A stretch of 47,931 nucleotides of DNA from Allobosea sp. GTDB taxonomy: Bacteria > Pseudomonadota > Alphaproteobacteria > Rhizobiales > Beijerinckiaceae. Positions 33,946-42,843 of this stretch are shown here, in pieces. The number at the start of each line of letters is the position of its first letter. The stretch's first letter is position 1. The stretch lies in NCBI GenBank assembly GCA_024231975.1, contig JAAEQB010000122.1, positions 1-47,931 of the forward strand. The letters are read 5' to 3'. Position numbers and translations under genes: made by a program. The notes below the pieces were generated by a model, which worked only from the letters and a program-made list of their open reading frames with translations, ran no database searches and was not told the DNA's origin.

Positions 33946-34746
33946 ATGTCGGTCCATGTCCCTCACTTCGAAGAGAAGTTCCAGTATCTCTTCCGGCGCC
34001 ATCCGGCGATCAAGACCTATTCGGACCTGGCCGAGGCCGTCGGCGTCTCGCCTGCCCTGGTCGCGGGCTGGAAGAACGGCACCGTGACGACGCGGGAGCG
34101 GCATATCCCGATCCGGCATGTCGGCACCGTCTGCGAGCACATGATGGTGTCGGAGGATGTGCTCCAGCTCGCGAGCCTGGCCGACTTCAAAGCGCAGGCC
34201 GGCGTTCTGCCGGGCGCTAATCCCTTCGACGCGCTCGTGCTGAAGGCGCGCTCGAGCAGCCGGCTCCAGCTTCTGCGCGGCGCCGATGTGCGCGAGCGGC
34301 CGGCCCTGATCGCGCGCACGCGCGGCCTTTACGACCCCGATGACGCCGAAGCCGACCTGCCGGTTTTCGAGCGCAACGAGGACGTGCTGGTGCGGCTCGA
34401 GGTTCCCGCCGGCTGGCATGTCCTGCTGCTGCTGAAGGACCGCGTCGGCTGGCAATGCCTGCATCCCAGCCCGCGCCGCGCCGAGACGCTCGCCGACGGC
34501 GTCTTCTTCTTCCCGGCCCAGCAGGACCCCGACCGGCCGCGCTTCGCGCGGTTCGACGCGGTGACCGGCCTGCAGAAACTGACGGCGGTGTTGATGCGCC
34601 CGGCGCCGCCGCCCGAGCTGCGCAGCGCCCTGATGGACAGCGACGCGCTGGCCGCCGCATTGACGCGGCTCGCGACGATGCTGTCGGCATTGGACGAGCC
34701 CGACGAACGCGAGATCGCCGAAGCGCGCTTCATGGTCAGAGCCTGA
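33946..34746 (+). CDS. Helix-turn-helix and DUF4384-like protein
   Basis: A 266-residue protein started at MSVHVPHFEE. Residues about 15-60 (TYSDLAEAVGVSPALVAGWK NG, then REHIPIRHV-like text) form an XRE-like helix-turn-helix. Residues about 135-190 (FERNEDVLVRLEVPAGWHVL, LLLKDRVGWQCLHPSP, FFFPAQ) follow the beta-rich pattern of DUF4384, a domain frequently attached to caspase-like proteases. Here the protease, a CHAT enzyme, is encoded 4 bp downstream. It may be a regulator that senses a ligand and controls the protease by transcription or by contact. Confidence 0.65.
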   Translation: MSVHVPHFEEKFQYLFRRHPAIKTYSDLAEAVGVSPALVAGWKNGTVTTRERHIPIRHVGTVCEHMMVSEDVLQLASLADFKAQAGVLPGANPFDALVLKARSSSRLQLLRGADVRERPALIARTRGLYDPDDAEADLPVFERNEDVLVRLEVPAGWHVLLLLKDRVGWQCLHPSPRRAETLADGVFFFPAQQDPDRPRFARFDAVTGLQKLTAVLMRPAPPPELRSALMDSDALAAALTRLATMLSALDEPDEREIAEARFMVRA

Positions 34747-34750
34747 GACG

Positions 34751-37700
34751 ATGCGCGAGCGCGGCCAGATGGACCGGCTGATCGCCGCGCTGACATCCGA
34801 CGGCGCCGATGCGGCTGCGCTCGCCGCGGAGCTCTTCGACAGGGCAGGCCGCGACGAGGCGCTGCGCCTCGGCGAGATGCTGGTGTCCGGCTCCGATTTC
34901 GCGGACCGGGCGGACGGGCTGCAGGCACTTCTCTTCCTGCTGCATCTGCGCAGGCTCGCCTTCGGCACGGCCCATCTCAGCGTCGCGGCCATCCTGCAGC
35001 GGATCGCCATGATCCACTGCGCATTCGGCGATCCTCGCGCTGCGCTCCCGGCGATCGACGAGGCGGTCTCGATTTGCGCCGGCCTGACGGATGCCGACGA
35101 AGCGTCGACGCTGCGCTGCCTTGCCGATCTGGCGCGGATACGCCTCGCTCTGGGCGATCATGGCGGCGCCGGACGCGCCGTGGCGGAGGTCCAGGCCTGT
35201 CTGGCACGCGAGACGCCGCCGAGATCCGAAAGCTATGTCGAGCTGCTCGCCGTCACCGCCGCCCTGGCGCGGGCGCAGGGCGATTTTCACACGGCGAAGG
35301 CCTCGGCAGCGGATCTGCTCGCTCTGTGCGGACAGATCCATGGCAAGGCCTCTCCCGTCAGTGCCAGCGCCATGATCGATCTGGCGCTCACCCTTCACGA
35401 AGCCGCCTGCGATCCTGCGGCGATCTCGCTTTGCCGCAGCGCCCTGGCGATTTTGCGACCCGCCGCCGGCTCGCCTCATCCTCGCGCGGTGGCGGCGCTT
35501 CATGCGCTGGGGCGGGTGATGATGGACCGTGGCGAGCATGGCAAGGCGCTCGGCCTGCTGCGGGAGGCCTACAGCCTGGCCAAGGACCGGTTGGGGCCCC
35601 ACCATTGCGAGAGCCTGGCCTCGCTCGGCTCCCTGGCCGATCTGACGGCAAGATCGGGCCCGCCGATCGCGGCGGCACCGATCTATGCCTGGCTGATCGA
35701 ACTCAAGCGCGAGGCTCTCGGGCCCTTGCATCCCGAGATCGCCGATCTGCTGGTGCGTGCCGCGACCGTCGACACCCGGCTCGGCGATAGCGGGCAGGCA
35801 GGGTTCAAGCTGCGCGAGGCGAGGGCCATCCAGGAGACGGTTCTCGATGCCGATCATCCGGCAATTGCCCGCACCATGATGGCGCTGGCCGAACTTGCCA
35901 TCCGCGACGGGCGGTATGCGCAGGCGCGACGCGGCTTCGAGGATGCCCTGGCTATCCGCAAGGCGCGCCTTGGAGAGCGCCATCCGTCGATCGTGGAGGC
36001 GCTGTCTGGCCTTGCGCGCCTGCATGCCGATCTCGGCGCGTTGCCGGAGGCGCTCGCCCTGCAAAGCGAGGCGCTCGCTCGCCTGACGGCGCTGCATGGC
36101 GAGGATCATCCCATTCTCGCCGGGGCGCTGGCGCTGCATGCGCGGATCCTGATGAAGGCCGGCGATATCGCTGCGGCGGAACGCCATGCCCGGCGGGCGG
36201 TCGCCCTGCGGCGCGCTGCGCTGGGCACGGCGCTCGGTTCGCCTCATGCCGAGCTGGCCGCGGCTCTGTGCGACCTCGGCGCCATCCTTGCCGCGAGGAG
36301 CGCTCCGGACGACCGGTCGCAAGCCGAGATCCGGTCCTGCCTCGACGAGGCTGCCGGGCTCGTCGAGGCAGCGTTCGGAGATGCACATTCCGGCCTCGTT
36401 CCCGTCCACATCGCCCGCGCCTCGTCATGGAGCCGGTCCGCCGATGCCGGCGCCGCGACGGATTGCCTCGTGGAGGCCGCAATCCTGCTCGCGTCGCATC
36501 CGACGCAGGAGGACGACTGGCTGGTCTGGCTGCGGCTCGGCGAGCTGAAGGCCCGCGCCCATGACTGGCCCCTTGCGATCGCGTTCGGAAAGCGCGCGAT
36601 CAACCGGCTGCAGCAGGTTCGGGCCGGGCTGGCCGATCTCGAAGCCGACCTGCGCAAGGGCTATCTGCGCGAGCGCTCCGATGCCTATCGACAGCTGGCG
36701 GGCTGGCTCGTCGCGGCGGGCCGGCTGCCCGAAGCCCTGTTCGTGCGAGACCTGATGAAGGGCGCGGAGCTGCGCGAGGGCCTGCGTGCGGCCGTCGCGG
36801 CGGCGCCGACGGTCGTCCTGGCCTTCACCTCTTCCGAAGCGCTGTGGTGGGAGACGACAGATCGGCTTCTCGCCGATCTCGGCGCGACGCTGGCGGCCGC
36901 CGAGGCAGTCGGCGATGGCGTCCCCTATCGGGCCGAGCACCAGGCGAGATTGAGCGGGCTGCGCGCGGCGCGGCGGCACCTGACCTCGCAGCTCAGGCTC
37001 TGGGTCGACGACGGTCGCACCACGGGCGGGCGCCGCGCCCAGGCTCCGCCCGTCGAGGCGGCCGCGCCGCCCCCTGGCCATGCCGCTCTGTCCTATCTCG
37101 TCTTGCCCGACCGCTTGCAGATCGTCGCCGGCATGGCGCATGGCACCCTGTCCCGCGACCTGCCGATCGCGGCTGCGAGGCTCAACGATCTCGTCTTCTC
37201 GCTCTGGTCGCATCTGCGGCATCGCGGACCCGGCGTGATCGAGGCCGGCCGACGCCTTCATGACGTCCTGCTCGCCCCCATCGAGGCGGAACTGGATGCG
37301 GCTGGCGTCCATCACCTCACGGTCTCGCTCGATGGCGGCCTGCGCTACATTCCCCTCGCGGCGCTCCATGACGGGGCGGGCTTCTCCGTCCAGCGCTTCT
37401 CGATCTCGGTTGCCGGGACGGGCGCCCAAACCGGCGCCCGCGAGCGCCCGGCCGCATCCGGCGGTCCGGCGATAGCCGGGTTCGGCATGGGGCGGGCGGC
37501 ACGCGGCCTGCCGGCGCTGCCGCATATCGCAAGCGAGCTTGCCGCAGTGGTCAAAACCCCGGAGACACCGGATGGCATGGTGGCCGGCACGATCAGGCTC
37601 GACCAGCGCTTCACGGACTTCTCCCTGCGCGAAACTCTCGCCACGGCCCCCGACATCGTTCACATCGCCAGCCATTTCTGCTTCCTGCCGGGCCAGGAGA

Positions 37701-38170
37701 TGGCCTCCTGGCTGCTGCTGGGCGATGGCGAGACCTTGTCCGTCGAGCGGCTCGTCGGCGGCGAGTATCGCTTGGCGGGCATCGAACTCGTGGTGCTGTC
37801 GGCGTGCGACACCGCTTTGGCCGCCCGCGGCGGAACACAGGGCCGCGAACTCGAAACCCTGCCGGCAATGTTCCGGGCCCGAGGCGTCGGCAGCGTGCTC
37901 GCGTCGCTCTGGCCCGTCGACGACGGCAGCACGGCCGCCCTGATGAAGGCCTTCTATCGCTTCTGGAGATTGGAGGGGCACGACAGGGCCAAGGCCCTGC
38001 GTCTTGCGCAACTCGCGCTGATGCAGGACGCCGGCACCGCATCCGCGAAACGCGGCCTGATCGACCCTGACGACGACGCGATGCCGGATCAGGCCAGCCA
38101 CCCGCACCAATGGGCAGCCTTTGTGCTGATCGAAGACGGGACGCTGGATAAAAGGGAGGGTCGGCAATGA
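34751..38170 (+). CDS. TPR-CHAT caspase-like protease
   Basis: A 1139-residue protein. Residues about 80-600 are tetratricopeptide repeats of the kinesin-light-chain type (for example ALAIRKARLGERHPSIVEAL and RHARRAVALRRAALG). The C-terminal 320 residues are a CHAT domain: DIVHIASHF with the catalytic His975 (HIASH is 971-975), LVVLSACDTA with the nucleophile Cys1019, and GVGSVLASLWPVDD near 1055. CHAT proteases belong to clan CD with caspases and separase and in bacteria are switched on in defence systems, for example before gasdermin cleavage or with type III-E CRISPR. The TPR part would hold a sensor or substrate. The stop overlaps the next start as ATGA. Confidence 0.92.
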   Translation: MRERGQMDRLIAALTSDGADAAALAAELFDRAGRDEALRLGEMLVSGSDFADRADGLQALLFLLHLRRLAFGTAHLSVAAILQRIAMIHCAFGDPRAALPAIDEAVSICAGLTDADEASTLRCLADLARIRLALGDHGGAGRAVAEVQACLARETPPRSESYVELLAVTAALARAQGDFHTAKASAADLLALCGQIHGKASPVSASAMIDLALTLHEAACDPAAISLCRSALAILRPAAGSPHPRAVAALHALGRVMMDRGEHGKALGLLREAYSLAKDRLGPHHCESLASLGSLADLTARSGPPIAAAPIYAWLIELKREALGPLHPEIADLLVRAATVDTRLGDSGQAGFKLREARAIQETVLDADHPAIARTMMALAELAIRDGRYAQARRGFEDALAIRKARLGERHPSIVEALSGLARLHADLGALPEALALQSEALARLTALHGEDHPILAGALALHARILMKAGDIAAAERHARRAVALRRAALGTALGSPHAELAAALCDLGAILAARSAPDDRSQAEIRSCLDEAAGLVEAAFGDAHSGLVPVHIARASSWSRSADAGAATDCLVEAAILLASHPTQEDDWLVWLRLGELKARAHDWPLAIAFGKRAINRLQQVRAGLADLEADLRKGYLRERSDAYRQLAGWLVAAGRLPEALFVRDLMKGAELREGLRAAVAAAPTVVLAFTSSEALWWETTDRLLADLGATLAAAEAVGDGVPYRAEHQARLSGLRAARRHLTSQLRLWVDDGRTTGGRRAQAPPVEAAAPPPGHAALSYLVLPDRLQIVAGMAHGTLSRDLPIAAARLNDLVFSLWSHLRHRGPGVIEAGRRLHDVLLAPIEAELDAAGVHHLTVSLDGGLRYIPLAALHDGAGFSVQRFSISVAGTGAQTGARERPAASGGPAIAGFGMGRAARGLPALPHIASELAAVVKTPETPDGMVAGTIRLDQRFTDFSLRETLATAPDIVHIASHFCFLPGQEMASWLLLGDGETLSVERLVGGEYRLAGIELVVLSACDTALAARGGTQGRELETLPAMFRARGVGSVLASLWPVDDGSTAALMKAFYRFWRLEGHDRAKALRLAQLALMQDAGTASAKRGLIDPDDDAMPDQASHPHQWAAFVLIEDGTLDKREGRQ

Positions 38171-39738
38171 CATTTCGGGCCGCGGAAGCTGGAGAGCCAC
38201 CGCTGATCGTGCTGTGCGGCGTCGACCAGCGTAGGGGAAACCGGCTGCCGCAGCGTGGCGAAGCCGTCGCGACGGACTGGACGGCGGATCCCGATGGAGC
38301 GGGCGGCTTCATGGGCCTGCCTTTCGGCAAGGGCGACCCTGCCGCCGCCTATCTCGACGCGTCGACTTGGGCGGTCGTCCGCGTGCAAGATATCGCAAGC
38401 GCGACGCCTGTTCCGGGGGAGGACGGAAATCCCGCCGCCATCAGGTTCCGTGGCGGCACGGTGCTGTTCCTCGGTGCGCCGCGTGGCGCGCTGGAAGCCA
38501 TGCTGCTGCTCGGGGTCGATCCCCGCGAGATGGCGACGGGCTTCGTCCTGCCCGACGAATCCGGCTTGGCGCAGTCGGGCAGCTATGGCTTCGCCATAGG
38601 TGGCTGCGGCGCCATCGTGCGGGCAGGCGCTCACGGCTACGCCCTCGCCGAGACCGGGGGAGTAGCCTTGGCGGGCCCCGAAGGCGTCGCCATCATCGAG
38701 GGCTGTTATGGCTTGGCCGTCGCGGGTTCGGGTGGCCGGGCCGAGGCCGGCTATGACGGTATTGCCGTGGGGCGCGGCGTGGCAGCCTCCGCCGTGGCGG
38801 GTGATCATGGCGTCGCTGTCGCCATGGCTGGCGCCGGTCGCGCCTTTGCCGGCGTCAATGGCCGCGCGCTGGTGCTCGGCCCGGGAAAGTCCCTCAAGGT
38901 CGGGGACGGCGGCATTGCGGTGGCGATGGAGGCCTGGCCGGGTCGGACGCGGGTTGTCCTCGGCGAACGCGCCGTCTGCATCCTGCGCTGGCGCGACCCT
39001 GCCGTCGGCGCAGTGCGATTTCACCTGGCGATAGCAGGCGAGGGCGGCGTTCGTCCCGGTGTGACCTATGTCTTCGAGAACAACGCCTTGCATGTCTATT
39101 CCAGCGATCGGCATTCCATGCTGGGCCTGGCCGACGAGGAGCCGGCGATGCCGGTTGATCCGGATTTCAGCGACTGCGTGATCGTCGCCGATGAGCGCGC
39201 GGCCATCGCCGGCGACGAGGGGTTGGCTCTTGCCGAAGCGGGCGGCCCCGCCAGCGCAGGTTTGCGCGGCATCGCGGTCGGCTCGTCGCCGGGTCTCGCC
39301 TGCGCGGGCGCATTCGGAGTGGCGGTCAGCGAGGGCAAGCGCTTCGGCGAGGCGCGCGCGGCGGATGGCGGTGTCGCGATCGGACGGGGGCGATTCAAGA
39401 TGGTTCAGGCCGGAGCGGGCGGTGCAGCCCTGGTGACGGAGTATGGCGGGACGGTCAAGGCCGGCGACGACGGGCTTGCGTTGGGTGCCGCCGACCTCGC
39501 CAGCGTCGGCTACAACGGCGTGGCGCTGGCGCTCGCTGGCGCTGTGTCGGGCGACCATGGCAGCCTGCTCGTCATCCGTTGGCTGGACCCCGGTCAGGAC
39601 AATCCGCGTGTGGCGTATGGCATCGTCGGCGAGAACGGCCTTCTGCCGTCGAGACGCTATGTTGCGAACGGGGACGGCCTGTGCCTGGAAGATGATGTCC
39701 CGCCCGTCTCGGGCGGTTTCGACGGAGGGTCGCTCTGA
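38167..39738 (+). CDS. Glycine-rich repeat (beta-solenoid-like) protein coupled to the CHAT protease
   Basis: A 523-residue protein whose ATG overlaps the protease stop. Residues about 135-265 and 340-465 consist of short Gly/Ala turns such as AGAHGYALAETGGVALAGPE and AGDDGLALGAADLASVGYNG, as in beta-helix or phage-type repeat proteins. Each repeat block ends with a similar module: ILRWRDPAVGAVRF..GEGGVRPG near 272-300 and VIRWLDPGQDNPRV..GENGLLPS near 468-500. It has no signal peptide or membrane helix. Strict translational coupling makes it a candidate substrate, inhibitor or effector of the protease. Confidence 0.75.
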   Translation: MTFRAAEAGEPPLIVLCGVDQRRGNRLPQRGEAVATDWTADPDGAGGFMGLPFGKGDPAAAYLDASTWAVVRVQDIASATPVPGEDGNPAAIRFRGGTVLFLGAPRGALEAMLLLGVDPREMATGFVLPDESGLAQSGSYGFAIGGCGAIVRAGAHGYALAETGGVALAGPEGVAIIEGCYGLAVAGSGGRAEAGYDGIAVGRGVAASAVAGDHGVAVAMAGAGRAFAGVNGRALVLGPGKSLKVGDGGIAVAMEAWPGRTRVVLGERAVCILRWRDPAVGAVRFHLAIAGEGGVRPGVTYVFENNALHVYSSDRHSMLGLADEEPAMPVDPDFSDCVIVADERAAIAGDEGLALAEAGGPASAGLRGIAVGSSPGLACAGAFGVAVSEGKRFGEARAADGGVAIGRGRFKMVQAGAGGAALVTEYGGTVKAGDDGLALGAADLASVGYNGVALALAGAVSGDHGSLLVIRWLDPGQDNPRVAYGIVGENGLLPSRRYVANGDGLCLEDDVPPVSGGFDGGSL

Positions 39739-40014
39739 CGGCTACGGATCGGTGACCTCCTGTCGGATTGGAGAGGAGAAGACAGGAAGATAGCCGGCTT
39801 TCCTTCGGGGATATCTATCGCGCTTCCGGTTTCCAGGCACTTTCGTCGGGGTGTCAGCCGCCGGCAGCATCTCTGCCATCGGACCGCGAGCGCTCCTATC
39901 TGTGGTTTGTGGGTTGAGTGTGAGGCGAGCAGGTCAAAGCATGAGACTATCAATGCTGACCTCAGGGGGGCTTGATATGACGCCTAAACACGATCGAGAT
40001 GAAACGGCGCGAGC
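39739..40014. other. Gap between the repeat-protein gene and the NERD gene
   Basis: No coding frame and no strong hairpin. The region is less GC-rich near 39895-39990 (TGTGGTTTGTGGGTTGAGTG, TATCAATGCTGACC) and probably carries the promoter of the NERD gene, which makes it a separate transcript. Confidence 0.4.
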
Positions 40015-40881
40015 GTGACGATGCAGGTGATTGTTCTCTCAGACCATACCGGGGATATGGTGCAGCAGCTCGGCGGCCAGCGCGCGGCCAGAGACCGGGC
40101 GGATGCGGCCGCCCATGCGCTGGCGCTATCGCGCCGTCAGGAGCGCAAGGACGCACTCGATCGTGAGATCAGGCAGGCTCTGACGCGCTTTCGGCCTTTG
40201 GCTTTGCTGGCCGCGTTGGGCGGCCGCCTCGGCATGGCGCTCAAATCGCCCCCGCCGCCGCCCGCCGCCGCCGCGGTCAACGATCAGGAGCAGATCTGGA
40301 CCAGCGGCCACAACGGCGAACTCCTGGTCCGCCACCGGCTCGCGGCACAGCTCGACGACGACTGGACGCTGTTGACCGGCTACGAGAACCGTCAGGGCGA
40401 GATCGACCAGATTCTGATCGGCTCGAATGGCGTCTTCGCGATCGAGATCAAATATGTCAACGGCATCATCCACGCCGAAGGCGACCGCTGGTGGCTCGAC
40501 AAGTTCGACCAATACGGCAACCTCGTCGCCCAGGGCCGCGTGATCGCCGATGGCCGTCGCCGCGGCCCGAGCCTGCAGCTCAACGAGGCAGCCGATCTGC
40601 TCGAGAAATTTCTGGTCGGACGCGTCGCGATTGATCGCATCTACCGGGCCGTGATCTTCTCGCATCCGAGCGCCGCGATCGCGCGGATCGAGCGGCCCAC
40701 GGTGGATTTCATCAGCGCTGGCGATAACCTTCAGGCTGCGAGCCTGCTCGCCTGCGCCGGCCCGGTCGGGATCGACGCAGCCAACGCTTCCCGCATCGTC
40801 GCCCTGGTGAAACGCGATCATGATTTCCATGCCGCCCACAAGCGCAAGCCGAAGGCCCGCTCGTCGTCGAACCAGAGCTGA
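40015..40881 (+). CDS. NERD-domain protein (nuclease-related)
   Basis: A 288-residue protein (GTG start; ATG two codons later is an alternative). After a charged helical front and a poly-Pro stretch, residues about 100-220 form a NERD domain: SGHNGELLVRHRLAAQLDDD, then GEIDQILIGSNGVFAIEIKY, where E, D and the E-x-K dyad match the restriction-endonuclease-like active site. NERD proteins are thought to act on DNA or RNA, and the domain is common in mobile and defence loci. No membrane segment. It follows the CHAT unit after 276 bp in the same direction. Confidence 0.8.
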   Translation: MTMQVIVLSDHTGDMVQQLGGQRAARDRADAAAHALALSRRQERKDALDREIRQALTRFRPLALLAALGGRLGMALKSPPPPPAAAAVNDQEQIWTSGHNGELLVRHRLAAQLDDDWTLLTGYENRQGEIDQILIGSNGVFAIEIKYVNGIIHAEGDRWWLDKFDQYGNLVAQGRVIADGRRRGPSLQLNEAADLLEKFLVGRVAIDRIYRAVIFSHPSAAIARIERPTVDFISAGDNLQAASLLACAGPVGIDAANASRIVALVKRDHDFHAAHKRKPKARSSSNQS

Positions 40882-41019
40882 CGTGGCCAGGCTCCGCATT
40901 TTCAGCCTGGCGAGGTCGATGCTGCGAGGCTCGAAAAGACACGGCCTCGGCTGGTGCGATGGAAGCGTTCGCTGCGGCGGTCCTGCCCTGGAGAGCGCCG
41001 GCTGCGAGGTCGGCGGGCG

Positions 41020-42843
41020 ATGACGCCTGCTGGCGCCGAGCCGACGGCTCCGGCTTCTGCGCCGCCTCCTGCCCTGGTCGACCAGATCGGCGCCGAGCAG
41101 GTCTCCGAGCTCTTCCGAAACGTCACGCTCGGTGTGGTTGCCGCGAGCATGGGTGCGGCGGTGCTCGGCGCGACGCTGTTCCGGCTCGGCCATGCCGAGG
41201 CTCCGAGCGCCCTGGGCTGGACCGGCTTCATCATTCTCTGCGCCCTGGCACACATCGCCTTGCGCCGACGCTATGACAGGGCAAGACGGCGCAGCGCACA
41301 ATGGCGATCCTGGGCCGTGGCGTTCACGATGATCAGTCTCGCGGAGGGAATCGGCTGGGGGTGGGGAACGCTTGGCCTTGCCTCCGGCGGCGGACTGGAG
41401 GTGCTGCTGCTCGTCCTCGTCGTGACCCTGGCGACCGCCGCCGGCGCGGCGTCGATCTTCAGCCCCTATCTTCCAGCTTTCCTGGCGCTGCTCCTTCCCG
41501 CGACGCTGCCTTACCTAATCGTCAGCCTGGGAGCCACCGATCCTCTCCAGGTGGCGAGCGTCATCCTGATGCTCGTCTTCATCGGTGGCATCGGCGGGCT
41601 CGGGGTCGCCATGAACCGGTCGTTCAAGGCGCTGGTCGGCCTGCGGATTCATGCCGAGCAGATGGCGCGCGAGCTCGGCCGGCAAAAGGAGATCGCGGAG
41701 CTGGCGAGCCTCGCCAAGTCGAGGTTTCTGGCCGCGTCCAGCCATGATCTGCGCCAGCCTATTCATGCGCTCGGGCTGTTTGCCGGCGCCTTGAAAGGTG
41801 TCGCGATGTCGGCCGAGGGCCAGAGAATGGTCGCGCATATCGAAGCCTCGGCCGAGGCGATGGACGGGCTGTTTTCCGTATTGCTCGACATTTCGCGGCT
41901 GGATGCCGGCATTGTCGAAGTGCATCGCCGATCGTTCGCGATCGGCCCGATCATGGCGCGCCTCTGCCGCGATCACGAGCAGGAGGCGCGCGCAAAGGGG
42001 CTCTCGCTGGTATGCGTGCCCAGCGACGCCTTGGTCGACTCCGATCCGCTGCTGATGGAGCGCATCCTGCGCAACCTCATATCGAATGCGGTTCGGCATA
42101 CACAGGCAGGGGGCGTCGTCGTCGGCTGCCGCCGCGGCGCCGGCCATGTCGCGATCCAGGTCTGGGACAGCGGTCCGGGCATTCCGGCAGATCAGAGCGA
42201 GCGGATTTTCCAGGAATACTACCAGCTCGGCAATCCCGAGCGCGACAGGACCAAGGGGCTCGGCCTCGGGCTGGCGATCGTGCGTCGGTTGACGCAGCTT
42301 GTCGGCTGTCCGCTGACCTTCCACTCGCGACAAGGCCGCGGCTCCTGCTTTCAGGTCACGCTCCCGCTGGTGGCCGCCGACGCCGGCGACGAGCCGCCTG
42401 CGGAGAAGGCGGCGTTCGGCGCCCTGGCGACCGGGCTGGTCGTCGTAATCGATGACGAGGCCGCGATCCGGGAGGCGATGGCGACGCTGCTCGGAGGCTG
42501 GGGTTATGAGGTCGTCAGTGCCGGCTCCGGGGAGGATGCGATCGGCCGGCTTGCGACCTGTCCCGCCCGTCCGGACCTGATCATCAGCGACTACAGGCTG
42601 CGCGATGGCGAAACCGGAGCGGAGGTGATCGACCGGCTGCGCTCGGAATACAACGAGGCTATTCCTGCGATGCTGATCACCGGCGACACGGCACCCGATC
42701 GTCTGGTCGAGGCGCAAGCCAGCGGCCTGCTGCTGCTCCACAAACCGGTGTCCAACGGCAGGTTGCGCGCTGCGATCGTCAACCTGGTCGGCTTGTCGCG
42801 TTCCGAGGCGTCCGGGGATCGGCAGCCGTATTCGCTTAGATGA
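41020..42843 (+). CDS. Hybrid sensor histidine kinase
   Basis: A 607-residue protein started at MTPAGAEP; the upstream 22-codon extension is Arg-rich and lacks a ribosome binding site. About six hydrophobic segments lie in residues 30-195. A HisKA domain follows with His242 in ASSHDLRQPIHALGLF, then an ATPase domain with NLISNAVRHT (N box), DSGPGIP (G1) and GLGLGLAIV (G2), and a receiver domain with Asp524 in IISDYRLRDG. This layout, SHDLRQP box included, is common in orphan hybrid kinases paired with LuxR-type regulators, as here. The last 8 bp overlap the convergent regulator gene. Confidence 0.9.
   Translation: MTPAGAEPTAPASAPPPALVDQIGAEQVSELFRNVTLGVVAASMGAAVLGATLFRLGHAEAPSALGWTGFIILCALAHIALRRRYDRARRRSAQWRSWAVAFTMISLAEGIGWGWGTLGLASGGGLEVLLLVLVVTLATAAGAASIFSPYLPAFLALLLPATLPYLIVSLGATDPLQVASVILMLVFIGGIGGLGVAMNRSFKALVGLRIHAEQMARELGRQKEIAELASLAKSRFLAASSHDLRQPIHALGLFAGALKGVAMSAEGQRMVAHIEASAEAMDGLFSVLLDISRLDAGIVEVHRRSFAIGPIMARLCRDHEQEARAKGLSLVCVPSDALVDSDPLLMERILRNLISNAVRHTQAGGVVVGCRRGAGHVAIQVWDSGPGIPADQSERIFQEYYQLGNPERDRTKGLGLGLAIVRRLTQLVGCPLTFHSRQGRGSCFQVTLPLVAADAGDEPPAEKAAFGALATGLVVVIDDEAAIREAMATLLGGWGYEVVSAGSGEDAIGRLATCPARPDLIISDYRLRDGETGAEVIDRLRSEYNEAIPAMLITGDTAPDRLVEAQASGLLLLHKPVSNGRLRAAIVNLVGLSRSEASGDRQPYSLR

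Noticed and set aside
34736..38200. Leftward open frames of 557 and 591 codons opposite the CHAT gene
   Set aside because: Codon-mirror shadows of the TPR-CHAT gene; Arg/Gln-rich and without motifs.
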